From Sporobacter sp963675425 (GTDB lineage Bacteria > Bacillota > Clostridia > Oscillospirales > Oscillospiraceae), in NCBI GenBank assembly GCA_963675425.1, contig OY776214.1, forward strand, positions 2,666,001-2,730,000: a stretch of DNA of 64,000 nt, given 5' to 3'. Below the pieces are notes generated by a model. The model ran no database searches and was not told the origin of the DNA. It worked only from the letters and a program-made list of their open reading frames with translations. Made by a program: the position numbers and the translations under genes. Positions 40,925 to 49,989 of the stretch are shown here, in pieces (within the stretch, counting starts at the first letter, position 1; each line of letters opens with the position of its first letter).

Positions 40925-41653
40925 TCACATCTTCAGCAGCTTCCGGAGTCGGATACATTCGTCGTAAAACCCCAGCTGTTCCCGGGGGTTTTGGATGGCG
41001 TAGCCGTTGTTATTCAGCACCGTCACCGTTCCGTCTTCATGTAGCAAAAGGATCGTCTGTCCCAGCATGACGGCCTCCTCAATATCGTGGGTAACGAAAA
41101 TAAGCGTTGCCCCGCGCTTTTGCTGCTGTCGGCGGATGAGAGCCTGCAGCTCTTCCTTTGTCATCGCATCAAGCGCGGAGGTGGGCTCGTCCATCAAAAG
41201 AAGGTCGGGCGTATTGATGAGCGTGCGGGCCAGGGCCACGCGCTGGCGCTCGCCGCCGCTGAGCTCGTGGGGATATTTGTTTTGATGATGCGTCAGGTGC
41301 AGTTCCTCCAGCAGCGACGGGACGGCGCTGTCGCCGTTTGTGCGTCCGGCGATTTTAAGTGGCATGGCAACGGCGTCTTTAACGGTTTGCCAGGGAAACA
41401 AACCAAGCTCCTGAAACAGGAAAGCTGTTTGTTTTCTTGGCCCCTGTAAAGGCGCGCCGTCGATCGTAACCGCGCCCCTGTCCGGCCTTGAAAAGCCCGC
41501 GATCAGGTTTAGCAGGGTGCTTTTTCCCACGCCTGATTTGCCGATCAGAGCGTAGGTGCAGCCGCGCTGTAATGTGAGGCTGATATCACTCAGCACTGTC
41601 TGCTTGCCATAGGCGAAACAGACGCCGTCAAGTTTTATAAAATCAGCCGGCAT
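40925..41653 (-). CDS. NitT/TauT-type ABC ATPase
   Basis: 242 residues from ATG 41651-41653; an upstream GTG lacks a ribosome site. Walker A GKSGVGKST, Q-loop FQELGLFPW, signature LSGGERQR, Walker B LLLMDEPTSALD and switch His in THDIEEA. Coupled with the permease. Confidence 0.94.
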   Translation of the reverse strand: MPADFIKLDGVCFAYGKQTVLSDISLTLQRGCTYALIGKSGVGKSTLLNLIAGFSRPDRGAVTIDGAPLQGPRKQTAFLFQELGLFPWQTVKDAVAMPLKIAGRTNGDSAVPSLLEELHLTHHQNKYPHELSGGERQRVALARTLINTPDLLLMDEPTSALDAMTKEELQALIRRQQQKRGATLIFVTHDIEEAVMLGQTILLLHEDGTVTVLNNNGYAIQNPREQLGFYDECIRLRKLLKM

Positions 41654-41724
41654 ACGTTGTTTCCGCCCTTTCACTTTATTTGCCGCGTCATGGCTTGATG
41701 CCTATGCTCAGTCATGAAACCGGT

Positions 41725-43005
41725 TTAACGAAGCGGCTCGCGGCTTCGGTCCTTCATCCAGATGAGCGCCGTTAAACTCAAAACAGCGCCGCACAGCATA
41801 TAAATGGCCGGGAACCATTGCAGGCCGGTCTTGGAGATCAGCCAGGTTACGACCATGGGTGTTGACCCGCCGAAGATGCCCATCCCCACGTTGAAGGCGA
41901 TGGAGTAACCCGAAAGCCGGTCTCTCGTGGGGAACAGCTCGACAAATATAGTCGGTGTTACGCCGCTGATAATGGAAATCAGCAAAGCGAACGTCATTTG
42001 CGTCACAATAATCGACGGTAGGCTTCCGCTCCTTGCCCAGAGAAATAGCGGAATAGCCGAGAGGATAAAAATAGACACGCTGATTGCCGAAAAATGCGTT
42101 CTTCTGATATACCGGTCCGACAGCCAGGCCATCAGGGGGATCAGAAAGACTAAAGAGCCCGTTGCAATAGCGTTGACCCGCATGGCGTCAGCCAGCGGGT
42201 AGCCGACGTATTCGCTCAGCCAGGTCGGCAGATACACCATGGACAGGTAGTAGATGACGCCGTATCCGGAGGCGAACAGCGTGCCTTGAATCACTTCTTT
42301 TCTATTGCTGGTAAAAGCCTCTTTGATCGGCGATGAATTTTTCTTGGACTTGGCATGCTCCTGAAAATGCTGGGATTTGGGAAGATTCCTTCTAAGCAGG
42401 ACGGCGCTGGCACCTAAAACGCCGCCGAAAAGAAACGGGATGCGCCATCCCCAGGCATTCAGCGCATCGCTTCCGAGTATGCTGGTGACCGTTGCGGCAA
42501 ACAAAGAGCCCAGCAGCATGCCAATCCCGCTGCCGACGTTGCTCCAGCTGCCGGACAGCCCTCTTTTGGATGGCGGCGACGTTTCGACCAGATAGGTTAC
42601 CGAGCTGGAAAACTCTCCGCCGACGGACAAGCCCTGCGTCAGCCTCAGCGCGACCAGCAGAATCGGCGCCATGATGCCGATGCTGGAAAACGTCGGCAAA
42701 AGGCCTAGGACAAAAGTCGGGATGGTCATTACTACAACGGAGATGAACATCGTTTTGCTGCGGCCAAGCGTATCGCCCAGCCAGCCAAATATGGCCGAGC
42801 CAATAGGACGCATGATAAAACCGACGGCAAAAATACCATAGGTGGAAAGTAAGGACATCCATCGCGTATCGTTTGGGAAAAAAAGCTGAGATATAATAGC
42901 GGCCAGGTAGCCGTACAGCGCAAAATCATACCATTCCATGATGTTGCCGATAATACCGGCGGCGATCACAGATTTTCGGTTTGTACCCGTAGTGTTGTCA
43001 GCCAA
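41725..43005 (-). CDS. MHS-family MFS symporter
   Basis: 426 residues, 12 helices. GNIMEWYDFALYGYLA, the MFS loop GWLGDTLGRSKT and LTQGLSVGGEFSSSVTYLVE are signatures of metabolite:H+ symporters such as KgtP and ProP. The substrate is an organic acid or betaine-type molecule; not decidable. It lies 71 bases before the ATPase gene and may share its transcript. Confidence 0.92.
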   Translation of the reverse strand: MADNTTGTNRKSVIAAGIIGNIMEWYDFALYGYLAAIISQLFFPNDTRWMSLLSTYGIFAVGFIMRPIGSAIFGWLGDTLGRSKTMFISVVVMTIPTFVLGLLPTFSSIGIMAPILLVALRLTQGLSVGGEFSSSVTYLVETSPPSKRGLSGSWSNVGSGIGMLLGSLFAATVTSILGSDALNAWGWRIPFLFGGVLGASAVLLRRNLPKSQHFQEHAKSKKNSSPIKEAFTSNRKEVIQGTLFASGYGVIYYLSMVYLPTWLSEYVGYPLADAMRVNAIATGSLVFLIPLMAWLSDRYIRRTHFSAISVSIFILSAIPLFLWARSGSLPSIIVTQMTFALLISIISGVTPTIFVELFPTRDRLSGYSIAFNVGMGIFGGSTPMVVTWLISKTGLQWFPAIYMLCGAVLSLTALIWMKDRSREPLR

Positions 43006-43369
43006 ATATAGTCCTCCTTCTTAAATTTTAGTATTCTTTTTTATGGCCTGTATATTACGATGTGAAAACAAGAAACTGATGACCTCATTTTCTGTGGGGC
43101 AGGTCAAAACTAAAGCCAATAGGTGGTATGCTGCATTCCCGTTCAATGCGCCGCCCCTGAGCGGCCGATAATAAATATGGTGCTTATTATATTCGATTAG
43201 AGGCAGTATGGCAAGGATTGGACCGCTGCCGCCGATGAAGAAAACCGCCCGAAGCATAGAACTTCTGGCGGTTTTGATGGATTGCAGACCTAAGCATAGC
43301 GTATAAAAATCTTTGTTAACAATCAGCAGACTCGAACCAATTATCAACGCGGGATTAAGCCCTGACATT
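43006..43369. other. Gene-free stretch with terminator hairpin (43241-43275)
   Basis: AAAACCGCC-GAAG with its complement (43241-43254 and 43262-43275) forms a terminator for the Fe-S protein gene ending at 43370, TTTT on the minus strand. I see nothing else: a minus-strand frame here is an accident. Confidence 0.7.
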
Positions 43370-44203
43370 CTATAAATGCGGTGCCTTGGTGACTTTTTTT
43401 GGAATTCTGCTCTGACAGGGGACGCGGACGGCACATTTGCCGCAGCCATACGGAGGCTTACCATCGTACGTCATATGCATAATGTTATCCAGGCAAAGAC
43501 GAAACTGCCGTGTTTTGCCCTTGCCGCCGTTCGGGTCAATGGCCTGACCCGGGCAATTGCGCGCGCAGACGCCGCAGCCGGAGCAGTATTCCATCCAGTC
43601 CGTATACGGCCGCTCGTCGACGGGCAGCTCGGCCGTCGTGATAACGCTTCCCAAACGGCCGGCCATGCCTTTTTCCGAGATGAAGCCGCCGGACATGCCA
43701 AACGTTCCCAGGCCGCAGATATAGCCGGCGTGCCGCTCCGACCAGGTGTAAACGCTGCGGTTAATGCTTTTAAAATGTTCGGAGGTAACTGGTACGATGG
43801 CCTTTTCACCTTCGGCGGTCAGCAGACCGGCTATGTATTCGGCCGTCATCTCCAGAACTTTTTGTCCCTGGCGTCTGGCGTAAAACCATTCTTTGACGCA
43901 TCCGACGAGGTCCTCGGCGTTGGCGTCCACAATTGTCTTGTTAAACGGCAGGAAAAAACTAATGACTGTTTTCGCGCCCGGCAGCCAGTCTCCCGGCAGC
44001 AAGATATCCGGATGCAGAACCTCAGGCTTTTTCCATTCCTGAAAAAGGGGGTCCGTTGCCGATCCGATCTTGAAAATCGGGTCTTCAAAAATTTTAATGC
44101 CGATGAGTTCTTCGTGACCGGCGACGAACGACTCGTCAAATTTGTTTAACGGATGATTGCTGAGATAGGCTGCTGCTTTTTGAAAAATAAGCTCTTTATT
44201 CAT
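43370..44203 (-). CDS. QueG-like 4Fe-4S protein
   Basis: 277 residues from ATG 44201-44203 (AAGGAT upstream). The C-terminal part has CSGCGVCARNCPGQAID and a second group CLDN...CGKCAVRVPC, the double-cluster pattern of epoxyqueuosine-reductase-like proteins. N-terminal parts (ISFFLPFN, GYICGLGTFGMSGGFISEKGMAGRLGSVIT) match that group. It lacks the HEAT-like C-terminal domain of true QueG, so the reaction is unknown; corrinoid-linked reduction is possible. Confidence 0.8.
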   Translation of the reverse strand: MNKELIFQKAAAYLSNHPLNKFDESFVAGHEELIGIKIFEDPIFKIGSATDPLFQEWKKPEVLHPDILLPGDWLPGAKTVISFFLPFNKTIVDANAEDLVGCVKEWFYARRQGQKVLEMTAEYIAGLLTAEGEKAIVPVTSEHFKSINRSVYTWSERHAGYICGLGTFGMSGGFISEKGMAGRLGSVITTAELPVDERPYTDWMEYCSGCGVCARNCPGQAIDPNGGKGKTRQFRLCLDNIMHMTYDGKPPYGCGKCAVRVPCQSRIPKKVTKAPHL

Positions 44204-44397
44204 ATTTTTATCCTTACTCCGTGCGGTGTCAACTGTTATTCGTAGGTCTGTCAATGACCGTATTTGTATGACTAATTATATTGAGGAAGTGGTAATAAAG
44301 TCAAATATGGATATTTAATATAAAACGCCGCAGCTATTACTATACAGAATAAATAAAGAAGTAGTATACCGATAAAATCGGACAACAGTACTATATA

Positions 44398-44431
44398 AAA
44401 ATCTCCATGCGTTTAAATTGCATGGAGATTT
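44398..44431. terminator. Bidirectional terminator hairpin
   Basis: A perfect AAATCTCCATGC stem with 9-base loop, T5 on the minus strand. Ends transcription after the CsbD gene. Confidence 0.75.
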
Positions 44432-44432
44432 C

Positions 44433-44472
44433 GATTGTCTAACTTACCGCACAAGCGGCTTGTTAGACAATC
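44433..44472. other. Second hairpin next to the terminator
   Basis: GATTGTCTAAC / GTTAGACAATC, 11 bp, with an inner CCGC-ACAA-GCGG hairpin. It immediately adjoins the terminator and precedes TTTACG on the plus strand. Confidence 0.55.
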
Positions 44473-44509
44473 TTTACGATAGAGACATAACCGTCAGGTT
44501 GTGTAAATA

Positions 44510-44722
44510 TCATTTCAGTTTTTCTTTGAGGCCGTCCATCCACTGGTCGTAATCTTCTTTTAAGATTTCTTTTTTCTTGCCGTAGCGTTCTTTAATAATC
44601 CCGAAAAGTGTCTGGCTGTCACCCTTGATCTGCTCGAGGTCGTCCTCCGTCAGTTCAGCCCAGCTGGTGCGGATTTCGCCCTTGATTTGATCCCATCTGC
44701 CTTCCCAGATTTCCTTATTCAT
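44510..44722 (-). CDS. CsbD-family stress protein
   Basis: 70 residues from ATG 44720-44722 (AAGGAG). WEGRWDQIKGEIRTSWAELTEDDLEQIKG and the GIIKERYG stretch match CsbD, a small, charged helical protein of general stress response in bacilli. Molecular role unknown. Single gene with terminator. Confidence 0.9.
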   Translation of the reverse strand: MNKEIWEGRWDQIKGEIRTSWAELTEDDLEQIKGDSQTLFGIIKERYGKKKEILKEDYDQWMDGLKEKLK

Positions 44723-44891
44723 AGGCGCTCCTTTCCCGTGCCGTTCATAAAATAAAGGTGCCTGCACGTATATGAAATATTCATTTCCATATACGGCATC
44801 CGCATTATGCCAAAAAATGTAATGGCACTTAAATTCGGGAAATATACAGACGGACAGGGCCGTACTGTCGAGGATTCATGTTTTATGTTGT

Positions 44892-45761
44892 CTACAAGCT
44901 GCGCCAGCTCTCGCGGCGGTATTGTCCGTCCTGTTTAACGGCCTCAATCTGCCGGAGCATGGCGGGGATATCACGGTTTAAGGTACCCTTGAGCATTAAG
45001 TAATTGGACGCGTGGTTGGCCCGGAAGACGGTGCCATCCGAGTCCACATGCTTTAAAAAAAATTCCATTTCGGTCACGATCTCTTCCGGCGATAAAAGCA
45101 CCAATTTTCCGTTGGCTATATCCTCGGAGATGGGCGCGGCCGGGTCCGTCAGAAGCGTCAGAAAGCCGACATATTCCGGCTTGATGCGGCTGATCAGATC
45201 CGCGGAACCCGTCGCGTGCTCAGCCAGACGCGCTTTACCGCCGAGACCTGAGATCAACGTGACCGAGACGGCGATGCCGGCTGCTTTCAGTTTTTGCCCG
45301 GCTTCGATAATTTCGTCCCGGGTTGCGCCCTTGTCGATGTCGAGCAAAACCTGCGTGTCGCCCGATTCCGCCCCCACATAGACCATGGAAAGCCCGGACT
45401 GCCGGAGCGCTGATAATTCATTCGGCGATTTTCTTAAAATGTTACGGGGGGAGCCGTACGTCGTTATGGACCGGACGTGCGGGAACAGCTCTTTAATATA
45501 AGCCAGCAGCTCGGTCAGCTTGTCTGTCGGCAACACCAGTGCGTCCCCATCGGCTAAAAAAATCTTCTCAATGAGCGGCCCATATAATTCAGCCGCCTCT
45601 AAAAAATCACGCTTGACCTCGTCTATAGGACGGACCTTAAACGTCTTATCCCTGTACATCGTGCAAAATCGGCAGCGGTTGTGCGAGCAGCCGATGGTGA
45701 CCTGCACAATCAGGCTTCGTGCTTCGCTGGGTGGCCTGTAAACGGTTCCTACATAGTTCAT
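44892..45761 (-). CDS. Radical SAM protein
   Basis: 289 residues. CSHNRCRFCTMY supplies three Cys for the [4Fe-4S] cluster, followed by FLADGDALVLP, ITTYGSPRNI, SMVYVGAESGD and SVTLISGLGG, the SAM-binding series. There is no B12-binding domain and no second cluster. Close to Elp3/oxygen-independent coproporphyrinogen-oxidase-like uncharacterised proteins; reaction unknown. Confidence 0.88.
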   Translation of the reverse strand: MNYVGTVYRPPSEARSLIVQVTIGCSHNRCRFCTMYRDKTFKVRPIDEVKRDFLEAAELYGPLIEKIFLADGDALVLPTDKLTELLAYIKELFPHVRSITTYGSPRNILRKSPNELSALRQSGLSMVYVGAESGDTQVLLDIDKGATRDEIIEAGQKLKAAGIAVSVTLISGLGGKARLAEHATGSADLISRIKPEYVGFLTLLTDPAAPISEDIANGKLVLLSPEEIVTEMEFFLKHVDSDGTVFRANHASNYLMLKGTLNRDIPAMLRQIEAVKQDGQYRRESWRSL

Positions 45762-46083
45762 AAAATCATCCTTGCTTTTTTTACATCTTACAGCATTTGC
45801 GCCGTCTGGGCAAGCCCCTGCGTTGCCGTGATTCCCGGCCGTGCGAAATGTTTAAAGCTTGAATATTCTGTAACATTTGGAGTGAAAAATGTAATTTTGC
45901 AGCTCGATTTTTGTCGATTCCTGCGCAATGGTTCAACCTTAAAACGCTCGAAATCATCAAAATACGACAAGTTATTGATAATGACAATGTTTGAACTTTT
46001 TTGAAATTTGCTTTAATTTCATAAAAAATCATTAAATAAGACTAGAAAATAAGCAGTATTTTATGATAATCTTAAAGATAAGC

Positions 46084-46092
46084 TGTTATAAT
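46084..46092 (+). promoter_or_regulatory. Extended -10 promoter of the methylene-THF reductase locus
   Basis: TGTTATAAT with no good -35; an 80-base leader follows. Upstream 45762-46083 is AT-rich and holds no gene I can support. Confidence 0.6.
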
Positions 46093-46178
46093 TGTGTATC
46101 CGTCCATATGAATCCCAAATTATTCCAAATACCAATGCGGAAAATCTATTGTACATAAGTTTAGGGGGGAAAATCGAA

Positions 46179-48143
46179 TTGGAGGATTATACCAAGTTTA
46201 AGTTAAAAAGAAAGGAAGAGTTAGCCCCGTTTCTTGAGGATAAGGACAAGCTGTTTGTCGTTGCCTGTAATAAATGCTTCAAGGAATTTGAAACGGCTGA
46301 CGAACCGGAATGCGGCCAGTTTGAGGAAATCGCCGGTGAGCAGGGTAAAGCTCTCGTTGGCTGCGCAAAGATCGATTTTTTGTGCAACAAGACGACGACG
46401 GCGAAGAAGCTTGAGGCTCAATTACCGGAAGAAGCGGAAAATGTGTTTGTCATTTCCTGCGGCTTAGGCATTCAGACGGTTGCGGACTTAGCTGAGAAGC
46501 CGGTTTACGCTGCGAGCGATTCGATTAAATATCGGGGCCGCCACGGCATGGCGCTGACGACGACACGCTGCGACGCGTGCGGTCAGTGTTACTTAAACCT
46601 GACCGGCGGTATCTGTCCCATTGTTGACTGTGCCAAGAGCCTTACAAACGGGCAGTGCGGCGGCGCAAAAAACGGCAAATGCGAAGTCGATAAAACCAAG
46701 GATTGCGCATGGCAAAAAATCTATCACAAAATGGAGCAGCTGGGCCGTGTCGAGGAATTACTCAATCAGCCCGTGCAGATGCGCGATTATTCGAAGGTTA
46801 ACTATAAATTTATCAGCCAATATGTCAAATCCGTCCGCGAGAAACGGTTTGAAGGCTACTACGGCGGTATTCATCCCTCCGAGCGCAAGGAGTTTACGGA
46901 GCATATGCCTCTAATGAAATTCCCGGAGCCGAAAACCGTTGTTATTCCCATGTCTCAGCATGCCGGCGCACCGGCTGAGCCGATTGTGGCAGTCGGCGAC
47001 AAGGTCGGTCTCGGCCAGAAGATCGGCGAGGCCAAGGGCTTTATATCGAGCCCGATTCATGCCAGTGTCAGCGGTACGGTGATGGCTGTCGAGCCGCGCC
47101 AGCACCCGATCACCGGCGCGCAGGTCATGTCCGTCGTCATTGAGTCCGACGGGAAAAACACGCTCCACGAATCCGTTAAGCCGGCTGGGGACCTTGACAG
47201 CCTGACGCCGGATGAAATTGTCGATCTGGTCCGTGAAAAGGGTATCGTCGGCATGGGCGGCGCCGGCTTCCCGACGTCTGTTAAAATCAAACCGCCGAAG
47301 CCCGTTGACACGGTGCTGCTCAACGGCTGCGAATGCGAGCCGCTTCTGACGGCAGACCACAAGGTTATGGTAGAATATGCCGACGATATTATTTTCGGTC
47401 TGAAGGCCATACTTAAAGCTTCGGGCGCCCAGAAGGGCATTATCGCTGTTGAGGACAACAAGCCCGACGCGATTGAAATACTGGAAGCTAAAACAGCGGG
47501 CATCGATAACATCGAGGTCGTTATTGCGAAAACAAAGTACCCGCAGGGCGCTGAAAAGATGCTGATCAAGCGCGTGCTTGGGCGCTCTGTGCCGTCGGGC
47601 GGCCTGCCGGCCGATGTGGGCGCGATCGTCTCGAACATCAGCACCGTCAAGGCCATCTCCGACGCCATCCAGACCGGGATGCCGCTCGTCGAGCGCGTTC
47701 TGACGGCTACCGGCGAGAGAATGAGCAAGCCGGGCAACTTCATCGTCAAGGTCGGTACCCCCGTCAAAGAGATCATCGACTACTGCGGCGGCGTGGTCGG
47801 CGACGATGTCACGATTAAAATGGGCGGCCCCCAGATGGGCTTTGAGCTCAAAAACCTGGACGTACCGGTTATCAAGGGCACCAACGGTATCATCGCCATT
47901 GAGACGGTTGTCACAGAACCGGCGCCGTGCATCAAGTGCGGCCGCTGCGCCGACGTGTGTCCCATGGAGCTCAAGCCGCTGTATTACACCAAATACGCGG
48001 GTGTGCAGGACTGGCAGGGCTTTAAGGATCAAAACGTAATGGATTGTATCGAATGTAAATCCTGTGAAACGATCTGCTCGTCCAAAATCCCGATTGTCCG
48101 TATGATTAAAATGGGGAAACAAGCTATAAGGGAGGGTAAATAA
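46179..48143 (+). CDS. rnfC2: MetV-like domain fused to RnfC2-type electron-transfer subunit
   Basis: 654 residues from TTG 46179 (AGGGGGG 9 bases upstream; no ATG is available in the N-terminal part). Residues 1-240 mirror MetV: VVACNKCFKEF, GCAKIDFLCN, CDACGQCYLNLTGGICPIVDCAKSL, NGQCGGAKNGKCEVD. The rest is RnfC: GMGGAGFPTSVK (about 359), LLNGCECEPLLTADH, then two [4Fe-4S] motifs CIKCGRCADVCP (about 584) and CIECKSCETICSSKIP (about 623). It should pass electrons from NADH or another donor through clusters to MetF. The related MetF-MetV-RnfC2 complex of Acetobacterium woodii is the precedent. Confidence 0.9.
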   Translation: MEDYTKFKLKRKEELAPFLEDKDKLFVVACNKCFKEFETADEPECGQFEEIAGEQGKALVGCAKIDFLCNKTTTAKKLEAQLPEEAENVFVISCGLGIQTVADLAEKPVYAASDSIKYRGRHGMALTTTRCDACGQCYLNLTGGICPIVDCAKSLTNGQCGGAKNGKCEVDKTKDCAWQKIYHKMEQLGRVEELLNQPVQMRDYSKVNYKFISQYVKSVREKRFEGYYGGIHPSERKEFTEHMPLMKFPEPKTVVIPMSQHAGAPAEPIVAVGDKVGLGQKIGEAKGFISSPIHASVSGTVMAVEPRQHPITGAQVMSVVIESDGKNTLHESVKPAGDLDSLTPDEIVDLVREKGIVGMGGAGFPTSVKIKPPKPVDTVLLNGCECEPLLTADHKVMVEYADDIIFGLKAILKASGAQKGIIAVEDNKPDAIEILEAKTAGIDNIEVVIAKTKYPQGAEKMLIKRVLGRSVPSGGLPADVGAIVSNISTVKAISDAIQTGMPLVERVLTATGERMSKPGNFIVKVGTPVKEIIDYCGGVVGDDVTIKMGGPQMGFELKNLDVPVIKGTNGIIAIETVVTEPAPCIKCGRCADVCPMELKPLYYTKYAGVQDWQGFKDQNVMDCIECKSCETICSSKIPIVRMIKMGKQAIREGK

Positions 48144-48144
48144 G

Positions 48145-48768
48145 ATGCTGATTACCCAACTGAAATCTAAAGAAACGATTGACGCGCTTGCAAAAGGCAA
48201 AATCGTTATTATAAACTGCCATGGCTGCAAAGAGGTCTACTTCCCGGAGGAGGAGGCCAAGGAGCTGCAAAAGGAGCTGTCGGCCGCCGGAAACGTGACG
48301 CAGATTGTTACAACCGATTATATCTGCAACCCGGACCATTTGACCTTACAGCTTAAAAAGCACATGGATACCATCAAGCAGGCCGATACGGTTCTCGTAT
48401 TCTCCTGCGGCGTCGGCGTACAGACAGCCGCGGCGCTTCTAGAAGATAAGCGCGTTTTTGCCGGTTGTGATACATATCCGCTGCCGGGCTTCCAGGGTGT
48501 GACGCCGCTGGAGTTTGACTGTGGCCAGTGCGGCGAATGCTATCTCAACTATACCGGCGGCATCTGCCCGATTACGGCCTGCTCGAAGAGCCTGGTCAAC
48601 GGCCAGTGCGGCGGTTCGAAAAACGGCAAATGCGAAGTCGACAAGGATATGGACTGCGGCTGGGAGCGGATCTACAGAAAGCTTGAAAAGCTCAATAAGC
48701 TGGATACGTTAAAGCATCCCACCCAGGTGCGCAATTACGGCCACCCCAACGCAACGGAAGCAGACTAA
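48145..48768 (+). CDS. metV: MetV, methylene-THF reductase partner subunit
   Basis: 207 residues. The Cys-rich pattern CGQCGECYLNYTGGICPITACSKSL, NGQCGGSKNGKCEVDKDMDCGWERIY repeats that of the N-terminal domain of the preceding gene, and the beginning (NCHGCKEVYFPEEEAKEL) likewise. The ATG comes one base after the upstream stop with GGAGGG inside it: tight coupling. It binds the clusters or zinc that link MetF with its electron donor. Confidence 0.9.
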   Translation: MLITQLKSKETIDALAKGKIVIINCHGCKEVYFPEEEAKELQKELSAAGNVTQIVTTDYICNPDHLTLQLKKHMDTIKQADTVLVFSCGVGVQTAAALLEDKRVFAGCDTYPLPGFQGVTPLEFDCGQCGECYLNYTGGICPITACSKSLVNGQCGGSKNGKCEVDKDMDCGWERIYRKLEKLNKLDTLKHPTQVRNYGHPNATEAD

Positions 48769-48845
48769 CAAACTTTATACGGTTGACGATGTTTGCTATG
48801 GTTTTTTTGCTAAGATGATAATTAGATTATAAGGAGCGATAAAAA

Positions 48846-49727
48846 ATGAGGCTTACCGAGTTATTTCAACGTGGCGAGTTTGTAGTTACTGCGGAAGTTG
48901 GCCCCCCAAAGGGTTTTCATATTGAGCATCTGCTGGAAGAAGTAGAAAAATTTTTAAAGGGTAAGGTCCACGCTGTCAACGTGACCGATAACCAGTCCTC
49001 CGTTATGCGCCTGGGCTCGCTTGCTACGTGCAAGGCCCTGAAGGATAAAGGCCTGGATCCAATCTTCCAGATGACCTGCCGCGACCGGAACCGCATCGGC
49101 CTGCAGTCAGACATTTTAAGCGCGGCGCTGTTCGGCATTGACAATCTGCTTTGCCTGACCGGCGACCACACCACCCTGGGTGACAACCCGCAGGCCAAGC
49201 CTGTTTTCGACCTGGACTCCGTGTCACTTTTGCACATGGTAAAAAAGATGGAATCCGGCGAGGACATGGCCGGCAACCCGCTTGACGGCGAGCCGCCCAA
49301 ATTCTCCAAGGGCGCTGTTGTATCACCTTGCAGCGATTCCGTTGACGTGCAGCTGGCGAAAATGGAAGCGAAAGTGAAGGCCGGGGCGGAATACTTCCAG
49401 ACCCAGGCTGTTTATGAGCCCGAGAAATTCATTACGTTTATGGAGAAGGCCAAACAGTTCGGCGTACCGGTACAGCTCGGCATCGTTATTCCGAAAAACG
49501 CCGGCATGGCCAAGTACATGAACGCCAATGTCGCCGGCATCAGCGTTCCGGACGAAATGATCGAGGAACTGAAGGCGGACAAGGAAAAGACCAAGGCCGG
49601 CATCACCGGTGTTGAGATTTCCGCGCGCATCATCAAGGAGTGTAAGGACTACTGTCAGGGCGTGCATATCATGGCCCTCGGCTGGGAGTCCAAGGTGCCC
49701 GATATTCTCGCGCAGGCCGGCCTGTAA
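48846..49727 (+). CDS. metF: 5,10-Methylenetetrahydrofolate reductase
   Basis: 293 residues. FAD-dependent reduction of methylene- to methyl-THF, in the methyl branch of the Wood-Ljungdahl pathway and for methionine. The barrel begins FVVTAEVGPPKG (catalytic Glu), followed by NVTDNQS, QMTCRDRNRIGLQSDI, LCLTGDH and FQTQAVYEPEKF. AAGGAGCG precedes the ATG; 77 bases separate it from metV. Clustering with MetV and RnfC2 favours the acetogen-type role. Confidence 0.95.
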   Translation: MRLTELFQRGEFVVTAEVGPPKGFHIEHLLEEVEKFLKGKVHAVNVTDNQSSVMRLGSLATCKALKDKGLDPIFQMTCRDRNRIGLQSDILSAALFGIDNLLCLTGDHTTLGDNPQAKPVFDLDSVSLLHMVKKMESGEDMAGNPLDGEPPKFSKGAVVSPCSDSVDVQLAKMEAKVKAGAEYFQTQAVYEPEKFITFMEKAKQFGVPVQLGIVIPKNAGMAKYMNANVAGISVPDEMIEELKADKEKTKAGITGVEISARIIKECKDYCQGVHIMALGWESKVPDILAQAGL

Positions 49728-49759
49728 GCTTAATTTACAAGCCTTTGCGCATATAGAAA

Positions 49760-49790
49760 AACTCTTTTCCGGCTTTGCCGGAATAGAGTT
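49760..49790 (+). terminator. First hairpin after metF
   Basis: 14-bp arms with one mismatch (49760-49773 and 49777-49790), loop TTT. No long T-run. Confidence 0.55.
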
Positions 49791-49792
49791 CA

Positions 49793-49837
49793 GACTTTCG
49801 AAAAAGCCGCTTTTGCGGCTTTTTCGAAAGTCTTTTT
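49793..49837 (+). terminator. Main terminator of the metVF locus
   Basis: A perfect 18-bp stem (49793-49810 with 49815-49832), loop TTTT, then TTTTT. After it 49838-49989 has an AGGAGG (49858-49863) with no start codon behind it, perhaps a lost gene start. Confidence 0.95.
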
Positions 49838-49989
49838 CATAATTTGATTAACAGCCGAGGAGGTTAACGTTTTAAAAAGTACTACTACTAACCGGCTTAA
49901 GCGTGAGTCCGGGTTTGCCCAGTGTTCTTAAGAGCGTCTTCCTGCCACGATTGATACCCGTGATCCCTGCTGACCAGCTGAAAAATCCA

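Noticed and set aside
43021..43464. 147-codon minus-strand frame
   Set aside because: Overlaps the Fe-S protein end and a terminator; composition not protein-like.
46911..48230. 439-codon minus-strand frame
   Set aside because: Antisense to the MetV-RnfC2 fusion, which has clear motifs; a codon-bias shadow.
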